From positions 70,479 through 86,913 of the forward strand of contig MU647159.1 in the NCBI GenBank assembly GCA_026770585.1: DNA of 16,435 nt, in the 5' to 3' direction. Positions 11,891 through 16,435 of this stretch are shown one piece after another. Within the stretch, counting starts at the first letter, position 1. Each line of letters starts with the position of its first letter. The notes below the pieces were generated by a model. That model made no database searches. It saw only the letters and a list, made by a program, of their open reading frames with translations, and had not been told where the DNA came from. The DNA comes from Baffinella frigidus. Lineage: Eukaryota > Cryptophyceae > Cryptomonadales > Baffinellaceae. The position numbers and the translations under genes were made by a program.

Positions 11891-11894
11891 AAAG

Positions 11895-12089
11895 TCGAAC
11901 GCAGAAGCAAGATCATGCGCGAATCGGTGACGCCTTGCTATTATTTCTGCACTACTAAAAGTAGTTTTGTTCGGAACCCGCGCAAAGTTGACAGATTTGT
12001 GGGTGAGTTGACTTTCAAAACAGGTCAAGTTGAGACACAGGCCATCGTCACGTGGTATGGCGCCGACCTTGAGTGTGAGGTGGAGGAAG

Positions 12090-12141
<52 letters not shown>

Positions 12142-12205
12142 TTCTCTCGACTTTGAGTTGGAGGTGGACGAAGTCGATCGCGTAGGCAAGATCGTGCAAA
12201 AAAAA
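11895..12205 (+). repeat. CT microsatellite with flanking GGAGGTGGACGAAGTCGATC repeats
   Basis: A (CT)n tract covers about 12089-12149. Flanking it are GAGGTGGAGGAAGC (12077) and GAGGTGGACGAAGTCGATCG (12163), with GCAAGATCGTGC (12187). These recur as GAGGTGGAGGAAATCGATCG and GCAAGGTTGTGC at 12419-12455 and GCAAGATCATGC near 11906. The antisense 295-residue frame contains RERERERE from the CT tract and is not credible. Confidence 0.7.
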
Positions 12206-12275
12206 CTTGAAGTTAGTTGTCTCGAGGCAAGTTGACTTTTGATGAAAGGTGCGTAGTCCACCGTGTGGATGGCGG
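12203..12275 (-). repeat. Dispersed repeat (GTCAACTTGCC family), copy 3
   Basis: AACTTGAAGTTAGTTGTCTC, GAGGCAAGTTGACTTTTGAT, GAAAGGTGCGTAGTCCACC is the reverse complement of 2878-2960 at roughly 80 percent by eye. It ends close to the left arm of the 12290-12548 element. Confidence 0.8.
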
Positions 12276-12289
12276 CGTGCTTTGAGTGT

Positions 12290-12548
12290 GAGCCTCGGTC
12301 GAACACGTGACGAGCCTCGGTGGTTGACTAATGAAGGTATCTTTGGTCTCGCGTGTGCGTCGGGCCTCGGGCCTCTGGCCTCTGCGGCCTCTCTCCTCAA
12401 TGAGACCTCATAGAGTGGGAGGTGGAGGAAATCGATCGCAGAGGCAAGGTTGTGCGCGTATGCCAGAAAACTCTGCAGCCCCAGCACCGGCCCGCTTTGA
12501 GACTCATTAGTCAACCACCGAGGCTCGTCACCTGTCCGACCGAGGCTC
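12290..12548. mobile_element. 259-bp element with 45-bp terminal inverted repeats
   Basis: Arms 12290-12334 (GAGCCTCGGTCG to GGTTGACTAATGA) and 12504-12548 are reverse complements with two mismatches. Each arm itself contains two GAGCCTCGGT units. The interior includes a GGGCCTC/GGCCTCT repeat and one GAGGTGGAGGAAATCGATCG unit. It has no coding capacity. Confidence 0.85.
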
Positions 12549-12803
12549 GCAAACCTCTCTGCCAGAGAGCAAAATCGTCGCCCGTCTGGCAAGACCCCCG
12601 CGGGAGGCGCCGCTGGGGGCACTTGTCGGCACTTGTTCGGTGGGGTTCCGGTTGCTGTACACGGTGGCTGGTGATTTCTGAAAACTGAATAAAATAAGGA
12701 TTTAACAGGGGCCAAAATCAGGCATTCCCGCGTTTCAATTTTCTCGAAACAGGTCCTAGATAGGCCCTTAAACCTTGGATTGTCGAATGGTGTCAGGGGA
12801 CGG
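12549..12803. other. No gene seen
   Basis: The sequence is apparently unique, mixed in composition, with stop codons in all frames beyond short runs and no clear repeats. The + frame across 12422-12688 is short and not supported by any motif. Confidence 0.5.
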
Positions 12804-12941
12804 ACCCATCCACGCCAGAATGATCGAGAGAAATCGACGCCTTATCCACGACAGATCTTTCGTGGTTGACTCAGGAATTCAAGGGGGTTCCCTTAAAAGA
12901 TGTCAAAAGTGGATGTTTTGATCATCTTGGCGTGGATGGGT
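12804..12941. mobile_element. 138-bp inverted-repeat element
   Basis: ACCCATCCACGCCAGAATGA (12804 onward) and its reverse complement at 12920-12941 (GATCATCTTGGCGTGGATGG) pair with two mismatches over 22 bases. It is probably a small MITE. No target duplication is evident. Confidence 0.7.
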
Positions 12942-13530
12942 GCCTCCCGGATTTCATCTCGGGCCATACCAGAATCTGTTCTGATGAAAAGGCGTAAGAT
13001 AGCATCATTTGATGCCTAAAATAGCATTTACACCCTCAATTTCCGCGTGGGGAGCCTAAGATAGCGGGACAGATTCTGTCTTGGTCCGAAATTAGATTGG
13101 GAATGGCCAACTCTTTTCTGGTCTCAGCGGCAGCGCAGACTAGTTCCTGGAACAAAGTCTAGACAAGGGAATTTAAATGGGAAGGACCGTCCCTAACCTG
13201 ATCCTCTAGCGGTTCTGGCTTGATATGACCTTGGAATTGGAGCCGTTCGGTCTGGAATTGGAGCCGTTCGATCTGTCAGGTCCCCCAGCAAGGGTTTTGA
13301 GGTCTACCTGAAGGGAAAACGCTAGACGGCAAAACCCCGCCGATTTTGTAAGATAGCAAAAAAAATGCGACCATTACCGAGGCCTCGTCGTGGCTTCAGT
13401 AATTGTCGCTAATCAGTCGCGCCCGATGTTCGATCGGACATCGGGAAGGGGGGGGGGTTGTTGCCCAGCGTTTGAACTGCCTGTCGATGCGAATCCCTGA
13501 ACAAAATCGGTCCGTCCTATTCAGTTCCTT
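12942..13530. other. Mostly unique stretch, no gene seen
   Basis: The motif AAGATAGC(A/G) or AAATAGCA occurs four to five times (about 12987-13060, 13350). A 22-bp direct repeat, GGAATTGGAGCCGTTCG, lies at 13233 and 13255. CCCGATGTTCGATCGGACAT at 13422 is a near-perfect palindrome, followed by a run of ten G. No open frame of useful length is present. Confidence 0.55.
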
Positions 13531-14665
13531 TTAGTATGGTCTTTAGGTCCTTGAGGTTTTGATTTCTCCCAACATAGCCCAACGATACGCCTTTCCGTAG
13601 AAAAGATCTGCAGAAAAAACATTTTTGCTTTCGGATCGCATTGAGCTCTCCAGTGCAGAGGCTCGTGAAGAGGGGATAAAGGGTGGTTCTCGTGGGGTGT
13701 GTAAGGTATGCGACATCGCTCCCATGCTCACACACACCTTGAGGCCCTTTAGGTTTTAATTTGGGAGGACCTTTTCGGGGGCAAAAGCAGGTTCTCGAGG
13801 TCCTTTAGGTTCAAATTTCTCCCAACATGGCCCAACGACACGCGCTTCAGTAGAAAGGATATGCAGAAACTCTTTAGATCTTTAGGTCCTTTAGGTTTTA
13901 ATTTCTCCCAACATAGCCCAACGACACGCCGTTCCGTAGAAGGGATCTGCAGAGAAAGCATTTTTGCTCTCGGATCGCGTTTCGCTCTCCAGTGCAGAGG
14001 CTCGTGAAGAGAGGATACAGTGTGGCTCTGTTGGGGTGGGTGAAGGTATGTGACATCGCTCCCATGCTTACTTACACGCACCGAACCCAAGTCAGCCTCC
14101 TTGGAGCCTTATGGGTTCCCATCTGGTCCTTTAGGGCCTGCATTTTAGGTCCTCTAGGTTTCAATTTCGCCCAACATAGCCCAACGACACGCCGTTCCGT
14201 AGAAGGGATCTGCGGAGAAAGCATGTTTGCTTTCGGATCGCGTTTCGCGCTCCAGTGCAGAGTTCCTTTAGGTCCTTGAGGATTTAATTTCGCCCAACAT
14301 ATGTCAACGACACGCCGTTCCGTAGAAGGGATCTGCAGAGAAAGCATTTTTGCTTTCGGATCGCGTTTCGCTCTCCAGTGCAGAGTCTCGTGAAGAGGGG
14401 ATACAGGGTGGCTCTGTTGGGGTGCTTGAGCAAAGGGATCGGGATACAGTTCCCTATCCCGTAAGTGACCAGTAGGTTCATAGGGCCCTAGGACCTGCCT
14501 AAGACCTCTTGGCCCTCAGATTTGGTCGGCATGGTCACTTGAAAGGGATGCCAGAGAAAATATTTCTTTCGCATCGTGTTTAGCTCTCCAGTGCGGAGGC
14601 TCGTGTCCTTTAGGTCCTTTAAGTTTCAATTTCGCCCAGCATATGCCAACGCCACGCCGAAGAGG
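13530..14665 (-). repeat. Array of six reversed copies of repeat family 2
   Basis: Copies are recognised by CCCAACATAGCCCAACGACA at about 13567, 13820, 13907, 14169, 14294 and (decayed) 14635. Most continue with CGCCGTTCCGTAGAAGGGAT, CTGCAGAGAAAGCATTTTTG, CTTTCGGATCGCGTTTCG, CTCTCCAGTGCAGAGGCTCG. They are preceded by CTTTAGGTCCTTTAGGTT. GAAAGCATTTTTGCTTTC forms a small hairpin in each. Intervals vary from 85 to 340 bp. Two copies also carry a longer flank (GTGAAGAGGGGATA, CACACACCTT or CTTACACGCACC). All antisense open frames here translate the repeat. Confidence 0.88.
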
Positions 14666-14796
14666 GGACATTTATGGTTTAGGGTGCTAAGTGGGGACAG
14701 GTTACGAGCCCTCGTTTGCAAGTTTTAAGAAATCAACTTTTACCGCCGAAAGTCGACCGACAACTTTCGGAAGTCATCCAGTTGGCTGAAAAGTGA
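14666..14796. other. Transition from repeat array to unique sequence
   Basis: It contains the stem GAAAGTCGACCGACAACTTTC at 14748-14768 (a short palindrome around GTCGAC) and a direct repeat AAAAGTGAATTTTT at about 14789-14816. No gene is seen. Confidence 0.5.
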
Positions 14797-15303
14797 ATTT
14801 TTAAAAGTGAATTTTTATTTCGGATTCCGAAATCCTCTCGTGAATGGCGACGCTCGCGCGTCAAGCCTTCGCGCAGGCGGGCCGCTCCGTCGGACCCACC
14901 GTACGCTCCCGCCCCCGATCCGCAGTCAGCGCTGCCAGGGACTGCGTCTCCACTTGTGGGCGCCGCACATTTTGTGGGCTTTGCGCTTGACCTGGACGTG
15001 ATACCTAGGGCGCATGCTGCATGCTTGGGGCGGATCCCTGTGCCGGGGTCAGATTGGCGGGACACCCGCGGCACCCGCGTCCGATGGCTCCTTGCGCAGT
15101 GAGCATCGCCCAGCTGCCACATTCCTGGGGTGCTCGTCGTCGCCGAGCTGCTGCAAGCTGGCCTCACGGCGGATCCTTTCTGCGTGGCCGATTCCTTCTC
15201 CAGGACTGAGCCAACCTCCTCACAAGCAGTGGCGCGCCACATGGTGCAAGGCGGCGTTATCGCCGGCCATGCCCAGCGCTGTCGCTGGTCGCCGTTCCAT
15301 GGC
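14797..15303 (+). pseudogene. Long near-open frame interrupted by one TGA
   Basis: One + frame is open from 14797 to 15303 except for a TGA at 15100-15102. It includes PLVGAAHFVGFALDLDVIPR before the stop and SCHIPGVLVVAELLQAGLTA, then DPFCVADSFSRTEP, after it. The last part has a biased G/C third position typical of genes. A TGA also ends it at 15304, and the same frame then runs to 15702. I recognise no family. It may be the remains of a transposon or host gene, or chance in GC-rich DNA. The 34-codon frame from 14844 overlaps it in a different register, so at most one is real there. Confidence 0.3.
14844..14945 (+). CDS. Possible first exon with organelle-targeting N-terminus
   Basis: An ATG at 14844 opens MATLARQAFAQAGRSVGPTV, then RSRPRSAVSAARDC. 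The sequence is rich in Ala, Ser and Arg with no acidic residue until position 33, as in mitochondrial or plastid transit peptides. Third positions are about 80 percent G/C, higher than the other frames over the same bases. A GT at 14946 would close it in phase 0, which is the phase needed by the EF-Tu exon at 16215. Mitochondrial EF-Tu precursors have a presequence of about this length just before the PHxNxGT start. Without splicing, the frame stops at 14988. The link to EF-Tu is conjecture: the donor GTCTCC is weak and other exons could lie between. Confidence 0.25.
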
Positions 15304-15401
15304 TGACTTCGAGCGAACGAAGGTGCCCTCCCTCGCCTGGTCGTTCAACACTCGGCTTGGATTTACCACGGGCGTAGCAGTTTGGGGTTGAGCGGACAAA
15401 A

Positions 15402-15464
15402 GTGTGCACACACAGCTAGCGCCACGTACAGCGGGGGTGCTGGCTGTGTGCACACACAGCTAGC
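15402..15464 (+). repeat. 19-bp direct repeat (GTGTGCACACACAGCTAGC)
   Basis: Exact copies are at 15402-15420 and 15446-15464. The second is preceded by GCT, making GCTGTGTGCACACACAGC, a full palindrome. The function is unknown. It may be the footprint of a small insertion, or a protein-binding dyad. Confidence 0.75.
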
Positions 15465-15830
15465 ACAGCACGCCGAGAACGTGACATGCGTTGCAAGTTC
15501 TTGCATGGCCTCGCCGTGTTGGGACCGATCGCCAGAGGGCAGGTGCGCAGCGAGCAGGGACAGGCAGACGGGCTGCAGAGGACTTCGGCGGATTTTGAAA
15601 GGGGTAGTAGTTGACGCATCCACTGTATGGCGCTCACCGCCACCACCACCACCACCTCCTTGCCCGGGACGCCATCCCAGTGATGATCGAAATTCCAAGG
15701 CTTAATGAATGAGCGTTTTCGTCGGCACGTTGATTATTTTGTTGACACATATCTGAGGGATGGCAAACACCCACACTTCCACCTCCACTTCGCACCACGT
15801 ACTCCTCTGGTCGCTGAATGCGAAATCCAA
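15465..15830. other. GC-rich spacer, no supported gene
   Basis: It holds a (CCA)n tract near 15638-15660 and no repeats shared with the rest of the window. A + frame from 15705 gives MNERFRRHVDYFVDTY, but it is poor in G/C third positions and runs into the telomere-like text, so I do not call it. Confidence 0.5.
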
Positions 15831-16083
15831 CACCCTCCACCCCAAACCCTGAACCGCGACCCCAAAGCCGCATCGGTGTGGGGATCAACTTCGGCCGCTG
15901 TCCTAACCCGCAAACCCGCAAACCCCTCACCAACCGCACCGCAACCCTACACAGTCTATCCCCGCATCCGCAAACACCAGCCGCATCTCAACCAACCCCC
16001 CGGGGGTATGGGGTTGCATATTGAACCCTAACTCGCGAACCCTAACTCGGGTTGTAGGCGTTTGGGCGTTTGGGCGTTCGCCC
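15831..16083 (-). repeat. Degenerate AACCC/CGCAAACCC repeats with acceptor-like pieces
   Basis: Text such as CCCCAAACCCTGAACCGCGA and CGCAAACCCGCAAACCCC resembles diverged telomere repeat. CACCAACCGCACCGCAACCC (about 15928) and CACCAGCCGCATCTCAACC (about 15974) look like very decayed versions of the acceptor plus CCGCACATGAAC start of the EF-Tu exon. GCGTTTGGGCGTTTGGGCGT at 16058 is a short tandem repeat. Confidence 0.5.
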
Positions 16084-16136
16084 ACACCAGCCGAAACACG
16101 TTACACACGGAAAACCCTAACCCACCCCCTCACCAG

Positions 16137-16157
16137 CTGCACATGAACATCGGGACG
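16137..16157 (+). pseudogene. Relic of the EF-Tu exon start with splice acceptor
   Basis: CCCTCACCAG at 16127-16136 is followed by CTGCACATGAACATCGGGAC and G, that is LHMNIGT in frame. The sequence then switches to AGCCGACCACG. The upstream CACACGGAAAACCCTAACCC is repeated before the true exon. The duplicated unit of about 75 bp is intron end plus the first 21 bases of the exon. It keeps the acceptor, so it could compete for splicing. Confidence 0.85.
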
Positions 16158-16214
16158 AGCCGACCACGTTACGTCACACACGGAAAACCCTAACCCGCAA
16201 CCCCCCTCAACCAG

Positions 16215-16286
16215 CCGCACATGAACATCGGGACGGTTGGACACGTCGACCACGGCAAGACCACGCTCACGGCCGCCATCACCCAT
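16215..16286 (+). CDS. Elongation factor Tu (organellar), exon with the G1 motif
   Basis: The exon lies between CCCCCCTCAACCAG and the donor GTGAGC. Its 24 codons read [20 protein letters not shown], then [12 protein letters not shown] is the G1/P-loop that binds the GTP phosphates. The text before and after it is that of bacterial-type EF-Tu rather than eIF2-gamma, SelB or eEF1A. EF-Tu brings aminoacyl-tRNA to the ribosome, and a nuclear intron-bearing copy would serve the mitochondrion or plastid. Mature EF-Tu starts a few residues before PHxN, so at least one exon with a transit peptide must precede. A candidate is at 14844. Phase 0 on both sides. The other GTPase motifs (G2-G5) must be on exons beyond the right edge, because 16287-16435 shows none. 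The tandem 5' relic at 16137 lies 78 bp upstream. Confidence 0.88.
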
Positions 16287-16435
16287 GTGAGCACCCCACA
16301 CCGCTCGCCCGAGACACGCTCACCCCGACACTGAGCCTAGCCTTGTGTTGTCTACTCCCACCCGCTTCCGGTATCTTCCGGTATGGATCGACGTCCGCCC
16401 CCTAACTCGAAAACCAGAACCCAGAATCCGCCCCC
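16287..16435 (+). other. Start of the next EF-Tu intron, to the window end
   Basis: The GTGAGCACCCCACACC donor opens it. A direct repeat CTTCCGGTAT is present at about 16365-16384. AACCCAGAA text continues to the end. No exon is seen. Confidence 0.6.

Noticed and set aside
11828-12715. 295-residue open frame on the minus strand
   Set aside because: It contains RERERERE from the CT microsatellite plus repeat family 2 and the dispersed GTCAACTTG repeat. Composition and content show it is a non-coding run.
13992-14347. Minus-strand frames of about 90-113 residues with SSTERRVVGLCW-like text
   Set aside because: The same peptide appears in each reversed copy of repeat family 2, so it is repeat translation. 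A real gene family is not excluded but nothing else supports it.
14733-15242. 169-residue open frame on the minus strand
   Set aside because: It lies antisense to two + frames with better third-position bias and is rich in Ser/Ala/Gly as expected for GC-rich antisense. No motif recognised. Kept only as a possibility.
15705-16031. 108-residue + frame starting MNERFRRHVDYF
   Set aside because: Third positions are A/T-rich, unlike the accepted exons, and the second half is translated telomere-like repeat.
1-16435. tRNA or rRNA genes
   Set aside because: No cloverleaf with a TTCGANNC arm or conserved rRNA text was found by reading. A scan with a tRNA/rRNA profile tool would settle it.

Overview
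The window looks like nuclear DNA of a GC-rich, intron-bearing eukaryote. The most likely source is an alga or other protist with plant-type TTTAGGG telomeres. I base this on coding pieces that occur only as short exons flanked by AG/GT splice signals, on several interstitial arrays of TTTAGGG and its variants, on many small inverted-repeat elements, and on the absence of any bacterial gene layout. The species cannot be fixed from the sequence. A prasinophyte-type green alga is a guess.

Layout. 1-2.1 kb: telomere-like 7-8-mer arrays (G-rich strand first, then C-rich), a CT/AG-rich inverted repeat and a subtelomere-like repeat unit. 2.1-3.3 kb: tandem repeats and short inverted-repeat elements. 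3.3-9.16 kb: one dispersed gene on the + strand, read here as four consecutive exons: A 3930-4062, B 5653-5763, C 7541-7633 and D 9034-9159 (ending in a stop). The three internal junctions are all phase 0. Together they give the last 153 residues of a small membrane protein that resembles the DUF1279/FAM210 family in layout: YG start, SGVDV after helix 1, a second helix rich in Leu/Lys/Pro, then a charged C-terminal helix. 9.2-11.4 kb: degenerate copies of exon D and a cluster of TA-flanked hairpin MITEs, some nested in each other. 11.4-14.7 kb: a degenerate copy of exon B, a CT microsatellite, inverted-repeat elements, and a second dispersed repeat family (mostly inverted copies at 13.5-14.7 kb). 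14.8-15.3 kb: a GC-rich segment with a possible transit-peptide first exon. 16215-16286: an exon carrying the G1 GTP-binding motif of an organellar (bacterial-type) EF-Tu, followed by a GTGAGC donor. The rest of that gene lies beyond the window.

The most unusual feature is that every recognisable exon is accompanied by partial copies of itself in the adjacent introns or flanks. Four 5' pieces of exon A lie upstream of it and three 3' pieces downstream. Exon C has five 5' pieces upstream and one 3' piece downstream. Exon D has several decayed copies downstream, exon B has one, and the EF-Tu exon has a partial copy of its acceptor junction directly upstream. Many of these pieces keep the splice site. 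The introns therefore seem to have grown by repeated local duplication of exon-intron junctions, mixed with telomere-like repeats and MITEs.
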